Source of the DNA: Lichenicoccus sp965276875
GTDB lineage: Bacteria; Pseudomonadota; Alphaproteobacteria; Acetobacterales; Acetobacteraceae
Length of the DNA: 64,000 bases
Direction: 5' to 3'
Assembly (NCBI RefSeq): GCF_965276875.1
Contig: NZ_OZ255701.1
Location: 434,001 to 498,000, forward strand
Shown here: piece by piece, positions 46,045 through 54,335 of the stretch
Numbering within the stretch: position 1 is the first letter of the stretch
Layout: the number at the start of each line of letters is the position of its first letter
Translations under genes and position numbers: made by a program
The notes under the pieces: generated by a model
Database searches by the model: none
Seen by the model: the letters and a program-made list of their open reading frames with translations, nothing else
What the model was told of the DNA's origin: nothing

Positions 46045-48951
46045 TCAGAAGCGGAATGAGGTCTTCAGGTAGATCAGCCGGCCGATGACGTCATAGACGC
46101 TCGGCGCGGTGTTCGATGAGGCGTCCGGAACGAAGGGCGGGTTGCGGTCGAGCAGGTTGTCGACGCCGCCGGTCAGGATGACGTGGTGCCAGTCATAGGT
46201 CAGGAAGATGTCGTGGTAGAACACGCCTGGTGAGCGGTAGGAGGCGTCGACTCCAGGTTGTAGGTCGCCGCCGCTGTAATACGTGACACCCGAGATGAAG
46301 CGCATCGTGTAGCCGAACGAGAGTTCACTCTTCTCGAAATGCTGGTCGAAGACGGCTGAGGCGGTGTCGCGGATGCGCGGATAGGCCGGCCCATAAGCGA
46401 TGCCGAAATCGAGCCGTCCGGTATAGTTGATGAACGGGCCGTCGGGGACGTTCTGGGACTCGTAGCCGACCAGGGCGGCCATGTCGTTATGCAGAGCCAG
46501 GTCCTTGCCGCCGCCGAGCCTGATCAGGTAGTCGAGCTGCCAGTCGATGCCCTCGGTGCGTGTCACGCCGAGATTCTGGTAGATGTCCTCGACTTCGCGG
46601 ATTTGCCCGTCGGAGCCGCGCGGCCGGATCAGGCCGCAGAACTGGTTGGACAGGCCGGCGCTGGTGTAGCACCCGTCGAGGATCGTCTGCGTGTCGATCT
46701 GGCCGATCGATTGGTCCACCTTGGTGTGCCAGTAGTCGATGGTGGTTGCGAAATTCTTCAGGAACTTCGGCTGCAGCACGACGCCGAACGTGTAAGTGCG
46801 CGAGGTCTCCGGCTGCAGGTTGGGATTGCCGCCGATGCGGGTCTGAATCTGTCCTGCGCCGTTTTGAATAAAGGTCGCGGGCAGGCCCTGGGACCGGCAG
46901 TTCGCGGCGACGTTGGCGCCGGCCACACCGGTGTAGCTCAGAATCTGCTGCGCGTCGCAGGGATCGTGGCCGGCATTGAAGCTGATCGTCTGGCCGCCAT
47001 AGAGTTCGTTGATTCCGGGCTGGCGGAAGGCGTTGCCGATCGAGCCGCGGAAGCGGATGCCCTCGATAGGCGTGTAGTTGCCGCCGAGCTTCCAGGTCTT
47101 GGCGTTGCCGAAATTGCTGTAGTCGGAGTAGCGGCCGGAGACGTCGGCGGACAGGTCCTTTGCCCCGGGCAGGTTGGCCAGGATTGGAATGCTCAGTTCG
47201 CCGAAACCTTCCGTGGAGTTGAAGCCGCCGGAGGTGATCGCCGCCGGGGCCGCGGCGCTGTCGCCGGCCTGGGTGATCGGGTCGGGATTGAAGGTGCCCT
47301 GCTCGCCGCGATGCTCCATGCCGGCGGCAATCCCGAGCGGACCGAAAGGAAGCTGCACGACGCTCGGATTGGTCAGGCTGAAGTTGAGATCACGGAGCTG
47401 GAACGTTGCCTGGTCGCGCTGCGTGTAGCGTGCATAGTTGACGCCGGCTTGCGAAATAGAGGTCGGCCCGAAGGGATTGATCAGCGAACATCCCACCGAC
47501 GCCTGGCAGACCGTCGGGTCATATACACCAACGTTCGCATCGGTCGCACTGGTGTTGCGGAAGCCGAGTTCCTGCTCGAACTTGCGGAAATTGACGCTGC
47601 CATAGGTATTGATCGTGTTGACCGATTTTCCGTAGGTGTAGGATGCGTCATAGGACCAGCCGGCGATCAGGTCGCCGCGAATGCCGCCGACAAACTGGTA
47701 TGTGTCGGTGTCGGCCTCGTAGCGCCGATGGCCGAATTCGCCGACCCGGCGGTAGAGCTGCAAGTCCTCGCCGCCCAGAGAGGCCGGGATGAACGGATTG
47801 CCCTGCGGCACGATCAGGAGGTTTGGATTGCTGCCATAGCCGCCGGTCACCGGCTGCGGTGCGAGGTCGTTGTTGGACACTTTGTGGGTGTAGTAGGCGT
47901 TGACGTAAGCCTCGATGTGGCTGTTGACGTCATAATAGCCCTTGCCGCTGATGTTCTCGTCGGTCAGGCCGGTGGTCAGGCTCGAAGGCTGACCGAAATC
48001 GTATCCGTCGGCCGTGCGATTATACGGCACGAAACTGTTGGGGCCGGTGGCGAGCAGCGACCCGCTGCCGATGGCAGCACCATTGGTGGTCGGGCTGTCG
48101 AAGATGCGGCCGCCGAGCGGGGTGCCCGAACCGAAAACCTGGGGGCCACCCGCGGGGTTGGAGACGACGATCGGCGTTGCCCAGCTTCGGTCCTTTTGTT
48201 CCACGGGGCCGCGATTGATCACGGAGCCAGAAATCAACAGGCTGCCGCGGTCGAAGTTGAAACCGTGCAGAAAGCTCGCGTCGCCCTCGCGCGCGTCGCC
48301 GACATCGGTGATGCGGCCGCCCAGATTAACCACGGTGCCGGTATATTGCTTCTTGAGAATGATGTTGACGACGCCGGCGACCGCGTCGGCGCCGTAGATC
48401 GAGGACGCGCCGTCCTTGAGGATCTCGATCCGGTCGATCATCGGGACAGGGATGTTGTTGAGGTCAACGCAGTCGGTGGTCGAGATGCCGCTATGGACGA
48501 AGCGTTTGCCGTCGACCAGCACCAGGGTGCGCGAGATGCCGAGATTGCGGATATCGACGCAGGAGGCGCCGTCGCCACCATTGTTGGTCGAGGAATACAG
48601 CCCCGAGGAGCCGATCGATGGCAGCCTCTGCAGCACCTCGGTCACGGTCGTCGACGAGGTGCGGGCGATGTCCTGCGAAGAGACGACCGTGACCGGGTTT
48701 TCGCTCGCGGCATTGGTATGGGCGATCAGCGATCCGGTGACGATGACGTTCTGCGAGGACCCGGCGACCGGTCCCGCCGTCGCGGGGCCAGGTGTCCCGG
48801 TAATCTGGCTGGCGCCCCCGGCCGGGGTCTGCGCCGCGGCACCGCTGGAGCCGGTCGCCTGCGCCAGCGCTGGGGCCGCACCCAGCAAGGCGGTGACCGC
48901 GACAGACCCGATAAGCCGGCTGCGCAGGGAGGATAGGGATACGCGTTGCAT
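46045..48951 (-). CDS. TonB-dependent outer-membrane receptor
   Basis: 968 aa. Signal peptide (SRLIGSVAVTALLGAAPALAQA), TonB box NVIVTGS, plug domain (about 65-190: VLQRLPSIG, RTLVLVDGKR, VDLNNIPVPMIDRIEILKDGASSIYGADAVAGVVNIILKK), then a 22-strand-type barrel ending in FRF. Energised by ExbBD-TonB, it imports a large ligand. Size, plug style and the GH16-like neighbour fit a carbohydrate or siderophore receptor; the ligand is unknown. ATG at 48951 with AGGAGAG is preferred to the ATG at 48975, which lacks a ribosome site. Confidence 0.93.
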   Translation of the reverse strand: MQRVSLSSLRSRLIGSVAVTALLGAAPALAQATGSSGAAAQTPAGGASQITGTPGPATAGPVAGSSQNVIVTGSLIAHTNAASENPVTVVSSQDIARTSSTTVTEVLQRLPSIGSSGLYSSTNNGGDGASCVDIRNLGISRTLVLVDGKRFVHSGISTTDCVDLNNIPVPMIDRIEILKDGASSIYGADAVAGVVNIILKKQYTGTVVNLGGRITDVGDAREGDASFLHGFNFDRGSLLISGSVINRGPVEQKDRSWATPIVVSNPAGGPQVFGSGTPLGGRIFDSPTTNGAAIGSGSLLATGPNSFVPYNRTADGYDFGQPSSLTTGLTDENISGKGYYDVNSHIEAYVNAYYTHKVSNNDLAPQPVTGGYGSNPNLLIVPQGNPFIPASLGGEDLQLYRRVGEFGHRRYEADTDTYQFVGGIRGDLIAGWSYDASYTYGKSVNTINTYGSVNFRKFEQELGFRNTSATDANVGVYDPTVCQASVGCSLINPFGPTSISQAGVNYARYTQRDQATFQLRDLNFSLTNPSVVQLPFGPLGIAAGMEHRGEQGTFNPDPITQAGDSAAAPAAITSGGFNSTEGFGELSIPILANLPGAKDLSADVSGRYSDYSNFGNAKTWKLGGNYTPIEGIRFRGSIGNAFRQPGINELYGGQTISFNAGHDPCDAQQILSYTGVAGANVAANCRSQGLPATFIQNGAGQIQTRIGGNPNLQPETSRTYTFGVVLQPKFLKNFATTIDYWHTKVDQSIGQIDTQTILDGCYTSAGLSNQFCGLIRPRGSDGQIREVEDIYQNLGVTRTEGIDWQLDYLIRLGGGKDLALHNDMAALVGYESQNVPDGPFINYTGRLDFGIAYGPAYPRIRDTASAVFDQHFEKSELSFGYTMRFISGVTYYSGGDLQPGVDASYRSPGVFYHDIFLTYDWHHVILTGGVDNLLDRNPPFVPDASSNTAPSVYDVIGRLIYLKTSFRF

Positions 48952-49417
48952 CGTGGACTGCTCTCCTGGCGGCATGACCGGAGGGGCTCCGGCGTCTTGT
49001 TAGCCTCGCCGGTGGTTTCGGCTGCGGTCCCTGCAACGTAACGGCCACGTGACAGAGCGATACCGTCAAACTGGGTCGCTGAAGCACTATCCGAGCCGCT
49101 GTTGCAACATTGCAACGCAGCCCCGTGACAGACGCATGGATGGATCTATGTCTTTGGCGCGTTTCTTGACGCAATGATCTTTCCCAAACAGGCGTCTTTG
49201 GGCGTAAAAAGCGTTAGTTTATGTCATTTTGACTGTTTTGTTGTGATTACACCGAAACGGGTCCCGGGCCGCGATAGCCCGAAGGGTTTGCCGTCAGCTG
49301 TCCACACCCCGGTCGAGCGCCAAAGGCCACCCTTCTGCGACAGGAAAAAACCAGCTAGAGCAAAGGCGGGGACGCTCGCGCAGCTTGGCGCGGTCGCTCG
49401 AGCTTGGGAACTGGATC
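48952..49417. other. Divergent regulatory interval between TonB receptor and ompA-like gene
   Basis: 466 bp without a credible gene. It includes the GTTGC-N6-GCAAC dyad (49101-49116), a further GCAACGTAA half-site near 49033, and an AT-rich stretch about 49195-49250. It must hold the promoters of both flanking genes, but no unambiguous hexamer pair was found. Confidence 0.6.
49101..49116. promoter_or_regulatory. Inverted repeat GTTGC-N6-GCAAC (operator candidate)
   Basis: GTTGCAA-CA-TTGCAAC, a dyad with the same GTTGC/GCAAC arms and 6-nt spacing as the one upstream of the GH16-like gene. It lies 150 bp before the TonB-receptor start and 302 bp before the ompA-like start. Confidence 0.45.
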
Positions 49418-50569
49418 ATGGCGCGACCAACTTTGAGGCTTGCTCGGCTGGGGTTGATTTCATCCGGCGCGGTGTGGGCTGCCCTGCTGGCCACCGACCC
49501 GCGCGCTCTCGCCCAGCCGGTCACCGGCCTCTATGTGGCGGGCGCCGGCGGCGCGAATTATCTCCAGGACGAGACCGTGCGGCTCTCACCGGCGTTCCCC
49601 GGCGGCCGCGATCGCTTCGATTTCGGCTATACTGGACTGGGCAGCGTCGGCTACGGCTTCGGCGACGGCGTGCGCGTGGAAGTCGAAGGCAACTACCGAC
49701 GCAACGACCTGCGCCAGTTCCTCGGCACCAGTTTCCCCACCAGCGCCGGCGGCTTCCAGGAGAACTACGGCGCCATGGTCAATGCGCTGTTCGACCTGGA
49801 TATCGGCAAGAGCTGGCTGTTCCCATATTTCGGCGTCGGCGCCGGCTACGAACGCACCCATCTCAGCACCAATTACAACGCAACAAGCCTGGAGGACGCG
49901 CAGAACACCGGCGGCACCTACGGAAACTTCGCCTGGCAGGCGATGTTCGGCCTGTCCGTCCCGGTGCCCTGGGTGGTCGGCCTGTCAATGACCGCGGAAT
50001 ACCGCTTCTTTTCGGTGCTCAGCCCGGAAGGCTTCCACGGCAGCGCGGTCGGCACCGAGGGCGCCTTCGGGCCACGTCCCTTCGGTCTGTCGCGCGGCAA
50101 CCAGGTGATCACCACCGACTATAATCACTCCGTGCTGCTCGGGCTGCGCTACGAGTTCAATCCGGCGCCACCGCCGGCCCCCCCGGCGCAGCCTGTCGAG
50201 ACCGCCCCCGCGCCGGCGCCGGCGCGCACCTATCTGGTGTTCTTCGACTGGGACCGCGCCGATCTCTCCGACCGCGCCAGGCAGATCATCGCCCAGGCGG
50301 CGCAGGCCTCTACCCGGGTGCAAACCACGCGTCTCGAGGTCGACGGCTACACCGATAACTCCGCCGCCCACCCGGGTCCGCGCGGCGTCGCCTACAACCA
50401 GGCGCTCTCGGTCCGACGCGCCCAGGCGGTGCAGTCCGAACTGGTGCGCGACGGTGTGCCCAGCAGCATTATCGAAATCCACGGCTACGGCGAGAGCCAC
50501 CCGCTGGTACAGACCGCCGCCGACACGCGCGAGCCGCAGAACCGGCGCGTCGAAATCATGATGCGTTAG
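49418..50569 (+). CDS. OmpA-family outer-membrane protein
   Basis: 383 aa. Signal peptide (about 1-33), an eight-stranded barrel (about 35-240, starting GLYVAGAGGANYLQDE), an Ala/Pro linker, and a C-terminal OmpA peptidoglycan-binding domain (about 260-383). This last holds YLVFFDWDRADLSDRARQII and LEVDGYTDN...SVRRAQAVQSEL. Anchors the outer membrane to the wall. ATG at 49418 chosen over a TTG at 49385. Its stop overlaps the cysK 3' end by 4 nt (convergent). Confidence 0.92.
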   Translation: MARPTLRLARLGLISSGAVWAALLATDPRALAQPVTGLYVAGAGGANYLQDETVRLSPAFPGGRDRFDFGYTGLGSVGYGFGDGVRVEVEGNYRRNDLRQFLGTSFPTSAGGFQENYGAMVNALFDLDIGKSWLFPYFGVGAGYERTHLSTNYNATSLEDAQNTGGTYGNFAWQAMFGLSVPVPWVVGLSMTAEYRFFSVLSPEGFHGSAVGTEGAFGPRPFGLSRGNQVITTDYNHSVLLGLRYEFNPAPPPAPPAQPVETAPAPAPARTYLVFFDWDRADLSDRARQIIAQAAQASTRVQTTRLEVDGYTDNSAAHPGPRGVAYNQALSVRRAQAVQSELVRDGVPSSIIEIHGYGESHPLVQTAADTREPQNRRVEIMMR

Positions 50570-51597
50570 CCGAGCCCGGCGAACAGCGACGTCGACAGAT
50601 AACGCTCGGCGAATGACGGCGCGATCACCACGATCTGCTTGCCGGCGTGTTTGGGATCGCGTGCCAGATCCAGGCCCGCGTGCAGCGCCGCCCCGGACGA
50701 AATGCCGATCGGCACGCCTTCAAGCCGCGCGCATCGCCGGGCAGACGCGATCGCCTCGCGCTCGGAGACCGTCAGAACCCCGTCCAGGGCCGCCATGTCC
50801 AGCACGCCAGGACAGAAGCCGGCGCCGATCCCCTGAATGCCGTGCGGGCCGGGCTCGTCGCCGTTCAGCACCGCACTCTCCGCCGGCTCGACGCCGTAGA
50901 CCAAAAGCCCCGGACGGCGCGGCTTAAGCCGGCGCGCAATGCCGCTCGCGGTGCCGCCGGTGCCCAGACCCGCCACCACGATATCGACGCGGCCTTGCGT
51001 ATCGGCCCAGATCTCCTCGGCAGTGGTCTCGGCGTGGATGTCGGGATTGGCGGGATTGTCGAACTGTCGCGGCATCCAGGCATCCGGGGTGGCGGCCAGG
51101 ATGTCCTCGGCACGCGCAATCGCGCCCGCCATGCCCAGACGCGCCGGCGTCAGCTCGAGCTGCACATCCATCAGCCGCAGCATCTTGCGACGCTCGATCG
51201 AGGCGCCGTCCGGCATCGTCACCACCAGCCGGTAGCCGCGCGCTGCGGCAACGAAGGCGAGCGCAATCCCGGTATTGCCCGACGTCGGCTCGACCAGCAC
51301 GGTGCGGCCCGGCGTAATCCGCCCCTCCTGCTCGGCGCGCAGCACCATCGCCGCCCCGATCCGGTCCTTCACCGAGCCGAGTGGATTGAAGAATTCGAGC
51401 TTGAGCGCGATGTCGGCGTGCAGCCGATCCTCGCGGGTCAGACGCGGCAGGGCCACAAGCGGGGTGCCGCCCACGGTCTCGACGATGCTGGAATAGATCC
51501 GCCCGCGTGGGGCCGCAAACGACACCGGCGCCGGGGGGGCGCCGGCCGCCGACAGCCCGTCCGGCGCGTGCGTCCTGCCGTGTGGAGGCTTGTTCAT
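50566..51597 (-). CDS. cysK: Cysteine synthase A
   Basis: 343-aa PLP-dependent O-acetylserine sulfhydrylase. PLP Lys is K77 in FFNPLGSVKDRIG; PTSGNTG binds the substrate carboxylate; GTGGTASGIARRLK binds phosphate. Starts at the ATG 51597, where GAGGG has the best spacing; 51603 (ATG) and 51612 (TTG) are in frame alternatives. An extra N-terminal 25 residues precede the usual start. Divergent from the Rrf2 regulator and near cysI, forming a sulfur cluster. Confidence 0.94.
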   Translation of the reverse strand: MNKPPHGRTHAPDGLSAAGAPPAPVSFAAPRGRIYSSIVETVGGTPLVALPRLTREDRLHADIALKLEFFNPLGSVKDRIGAAMVLRAEQEGRITPGRTVLVEPTSGNTGIALAFVAAARGYRLVVTMPDGASIERRKMLRLMDVQLELTPARLGMAGAIARAEDILAATPDAWMPRQFDNPANPDIHAETTAEEIWADTQGRVDIVVAGLGTGGTASGIARRLKPRRPGLLVYGVEPAESAVLNGDEPGPHGIQGIGAGFCPGVLDMAALDGVLTVSEREAIASARRCARLEGVPIGISSGAALHAGLDLARDPKHAGKQIVVIAPSFAERYLSTSLFAGLG

Positions 51598-51634
51598 GGG
51601 CATCGCCCTCAATTGACCGGTTTGCCGCGTGGAA

Positions 51635-51651
51635 CAGGGTGACCGACCCTG
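51635..51651. promoter_or_regulatory. Inverted repeat CAGGGT-N5-ACCCTG in the cysK/rrf2 gap
   Basis: Perfect 6-bp arms (51635-51640 and 51646-51651) in the 86-bp divergent gap, 33 bp before the regulator start. The following GATATAG resembles a -10. Likely operator of the adjacent Rrf2 protein. Confidence 0.5.
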
Positions 51652-51683
51652 ATATAGAGAGGGCGGAGTGCGTGAGAAGGGGC

Positions 51684-52136
51684 ATGATGCTGCTGCGGCG
51701 GGACCGGGCGATGATCGCGGTGCTCATCATGCTCGATGTCGCCTTCCATGCCGGCCGCGCCGGCACCGTCAGCGCCGCCGACATCGCCGAACGCGCCGGC
51801 CTTGCACGGCGCGGCATCGAGCCGCTGCTGCAGGGACTGTCGCGCTCCGGCCTGCTGGAAAGCGTGCGCGGCCCGCGCGGCGGCTACCGGCTCGGCCGGC
51901 CACGACGCGATATCCGCCTGAACGACATCGTCGAGACCGCCCTCTGCGAGGACGCGACAGGCGAGGAGGGGCCGACCGGCGCGCTGTTCGCCCGAGTCAT
52001 CGAGCCGACCTGGCGCGAGCTCGACGACAGGCTGCGCGCCAGTCTGCGCGAACTCACCCTGGACGACCTGATACGACGCGCCGAGACCTGCGGACTGCGA
52101 CGCCCCCTGGTGGAACCGATCAGCTTTTCCATATAA
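51684..52136 (+). CDS. Rrf2-family transcriptional regulator
   Basis: 150 aa. N-terminal winged helix (RRDRAMIAVLIMLDVAFHAG, IAERAGLARRGIEPLLQGLSRSGLLESVRGPRGGYRLGRP), with the family's GPRGGYRL wing. It lacks the three-Cys cluster of IscR/NsrR (only two Cys, at spaced positions in the second half), so it is probably not an Fe-S sensor. CymR-type sulfur regulators in the same family also lack it and act with CysK; its place between cysK and cysI suggests control of sulfur assimilation. ATG at 51684 or 51687, with AAGG upstream. Confidence 0.88.
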   Translation: MMLLRRDRAMIAVLIMLDVAFHAGRAGTVSAADIAERAGLARRGIEPLLQGLSRSGLLESVRGPRGGYRLGRPRRDIRLNDIVETALCEDATGEEGPTGALFARVIEPTWRELDDRLRASLRELTLDDLIRRAETCGLRRPLVEPISFSI

Positions 52137-52146
52137 GAGTGCAATT

Positions 52147-52164
52147 CGCGAAGCACATTTCGCG
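52147..52164. promoter_or_regulatory. Inverted repeat CGCGAA-N6-TTCGCG before cysI
   Basis: Arms at 52147-52152 and 52159-52164, in the 42-bp gap between the regulator stop and the cysI ATG. A candidate second operator of the Rrf2 protein or a short RNA hairpin. Confidence 0.4.
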
Positions 52165-52178
52165 GACGTGTAATTCTT

Positions 52179-53897
52179 ATGGGACGACGCCACGTGCCAG
52201 ATCAGATCAAGCTCTCCGGGGTCGAGACCCTCAAGCGCGCTAGCCAGGGTCTGCGCGGACACTTGGCCGACGAACTCGCCGATGGCGGCATCCAGGTCAG
52301 CGAGGATGCCTACCAGCTGCTGAAATTCCACGGCAGCTACGAGCAGTTCGACCGCGACACCGCGACCGCGCGCAAGCAGCAGAAGCTGGAAAAAGAGTAC
52401 CAGTTCATGGCGCGGGTGCGCATCCCGGGCGGCCGGCTCGATGCCGCTCGCTACCTGGCCCTCGATGCGATCGCCGACGACCACGCCAATTCGACCCTGC
52501 GCATCACCACCCGCCAGGGCATCCAGTTCCACGGCATCCTCAAGGGCGAGCTGAAGCCGGCGATCGCCGCGATCAACCACAGCCTGATGACCACGATGTC
52601 GGCCTGCGGCGACGTGGTGCGCAACCTGATGGCGACCCCGGCGCCGCGCCACGATGCCCGCCACGCCCAGGTGCGCGCCGACGTGGCGCGGCTCGCCGGC
52701 GCGTTGCTGCCCAAGAGCCGCGCCTACTTCCAGATCTTCCTCGACGAGGCGCCGGTGGCGGGCTTGGACGAGGAGGAGACGCTTTATGGCGCGACCTACC
52801 TGCCGCGCAAGTTCAAGATCGCCATTGCGTTGCCGGACGACAACAGCGTCGACGCGCTGTCCAACGATCTCGCGATCATCGCACATTTCGACGCGGCGGA
52901 TCGCCTTGAAGGTTACACCATCGCCGTCGGCGGCGGGCAGGGCATGACCCACAACAACGCCCGCACCTTCCCGCGCCTGGCGACCCCGGTCTGCTTCGTG
53001 CCGCCGGACGGGCTCCAGCCGATGGTCGAGGCGGTGATCCGTCTGCACCGCGATCACGGCGACCGCACCGACCGTCGTCGCGCGCGCCTGAAATACGTGG
53101 TGCACGACCGCGGCATCGAATGGGTCGCGCGCACCCTGGAGGGCTATGTGGGCGCCGAACTGGCGCCGCCGCGTCCGTTGCCGACTCTGGACGTGCCGGA
53201 GCTGCTCGGCTGGCACGAGCAGGGTGACGGCCGCTTGTGGCTGGGCGTCCCGGTGGCAGCCGGTCGTATCCAGGACACCGAGACTGCGCGTTTGCGCACG
53301 GCGCTGCGCCTGATCATCAGCCGCTTCGGCGCCGCTCCCATCTTCACCGCCCAGCAGGACGTGCTGCTCAGCGACATCGACCCCGCCAACCGCGACGCGA
53401 TCGACACGATCCTGCGCGAACACGGCGTCACACCGGCCGAGGCGATGACTCCGTTCGCACGCTTTGCCCTCTCCTGCCCGGCACTCCCGACCTGCGGCCT
53501 GGCGCTGACCGAGGCCGAGCGGGTGCACGCGCCGTTGGTTGCAATGTTCGAGGGCCTGCTGGCGCAATATGGCCTGTCCGATGAGCGCATCAGCCTGCGC
53601 GTCACCGGCTGCCCGAACGGCTGCGCGCGCTCCTATGGCGGCGATATCGGCCTGGTCGGACGAGTTCCGGGCTTCTATGCGATCTATGTCGGCGGCGACT
53701 TCAACGGCACCCGCCTGTCGTTCCGGCTGCTCGACCGGGTGGCGTTCGGCGCACTCGGCGAGAAGTTCGCGCCCTTGCTGGAGGCGTTCGCACGCGACCG
53801 CCTCGGCCCCACGGAAGGCTTCGGCGATTTCTGCAGCCGGCTCGGCAGCGAGGCGCTCCTATCGCTGACCGGCGACGCCGCGAGCCAGGCGGCGTGA
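52179..53897 (+). CDS. cysI: Sulfite (or nitrite) reductase hemoprotein
   Basis: 572 aa. Siroheme/4Fe-4S enzyme reducing sulfite to sulfide with six electrons. Repeated NiR/SiR ferredoxin-like and core domains; LRITTRQGIQFHG binds substrate and siroheme. Cluster ligands are C433-x5-C439 and C478-x3-C482 (GCPNGCARSYGGD). The CPALPTCGLALTEAER context favours sulfite over nitrite reductase, as does cysK nearby. ATG at 52179; a GTG at 52194 has a slightly better ribosome site. No cysJ is visible, so it may take electrons from ferredoxin or a distant flavoprotein. Confidence 0.93.
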   Translation: MGRRHVPDQIKLSGVETLKRASQGLRGHLADELADGGIQVSEDAYQLLKFHGSYEQFDRDTATARKQQKLEKEYQFMARVRIPGGRLDAARYLALDAIADDHANSTLRITTRQGIQFHGILKGELKPAIAAINHSLMTTMSACGDVVRNLMATPAPRHDARHAQVRADVARLAGALLPKSRAYFQIFLDEAPVAGLDEEETLYGATYLPRKFKIAIALPDDNSVDALSNDLAIIAHFDAADRLEGYTIAVGGGQGMTHNNARTFPRLATPVCFVPPDGLQPMVEAVIRLHRDHGDRTDRRRARLKYVVHDRGIEWVARTLEGYVGAELAPPRPLPTLDVPELLGWHEQGDGRLWLGVPVAAGRIQDTETARLRTALRLIISRFGAAPIFTAQQDVLLSDIDPANRDAIDTILREHGVTPAEAMTPFARFALSCPALPTCGLALTEAERVHAPLVAMFEGLLAQYGLSDERISLRVTGCPNGCARSYGGDIGLVGRVPGFYAIYVGGDFNGTRLSFRLLDRVAFGALGEKFAPLLEAFARDRLGPTEGFGDFCSRLGSEALLSLTGDAASQAA

Positions 53898-54281
53898 GCC
53901 GAGTTCGGCAAGGCAGCTGCGCATGATCGGCGCGCAATAGGCGTCGGGCGCCAGGGTCGCGTTTTTCTCTCCGGAATAGATGACGTGGCTGACCCTCCAG
54001 TCATCGACCCGGAAAGTGACATGGCAATAGCCGCCGTTATTGACCGAGAAACCGCCAATGATCGGCGGCGAGAAGCCAAGGCTCGAGGACGAGGGCGCCT
54101 CGTAGGTCAGAATATCGGTGCCGGGGAAGCTGCTATGCTGCTCCGGACTGCCGAGGCAGGCTTCGAGGTCGACCTCGTTCATACCCAGGAAGCGCATCTT
54201 ACCGCGCTGCGCGATGCGCGAATCCTCCACGGCGCATCCGGTGAGAGCAAGCAGGCAGGCGAGGAGAGACAGGACACGCAT
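53859..54281 (-). CDS. Small outer-membrane lipoprotein, unknown
   Basis: 140 aa. The signal peptide ends in LTGCAVE (lipobox Cys about 16). The mature part has MRFLGMNEVDLEACLGSPEQHSSFPGTDILTYE, a start resembling small SmpA/BamE-like folds, then a Gly/Ser loop and YCHVTFRVDDWRVSHVIYSG, which reads like its beta-sheet. Cys pairs may form disulfides. Converges with cysI and overlaps its 3' end by 39 nt. The ribosome site is weak. Confidence 0.7.
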   Translation of the reverse strand: MRVLSLLACLLALTGCAVEDSRIAQRGKMRFLGMNEVDLEACLGSPEQHSSFPGTDILTYEAPSSSSLGFSPPIIGGFSVNNGGYCHVTFRVDDWRVSHVIYSGEKNATLAPDAYCAPIMRSCLAELGSRRLARGVAGQR

Positions 54282-54335
54282 CCCGCCCACACCAGCATTG
54301 CAGCCAGCCCGCGTGCAAGGGATCATGCGCCGGAC

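Noticed and set aside
45778..46072. Short frames on both strands in the phzF/TonB-receptor gap
   Set aside because: No ribosome sites, no family resemblance, and both overlap the flanking genes' ends.
46489..48936. 815-codon open frame antisense to the TonB receptor
   Set aside because: High GC with biased third positions opens long antisense frames. The minus-strand receptor has plug, TonB box and barrel features; the antisense protein has none.
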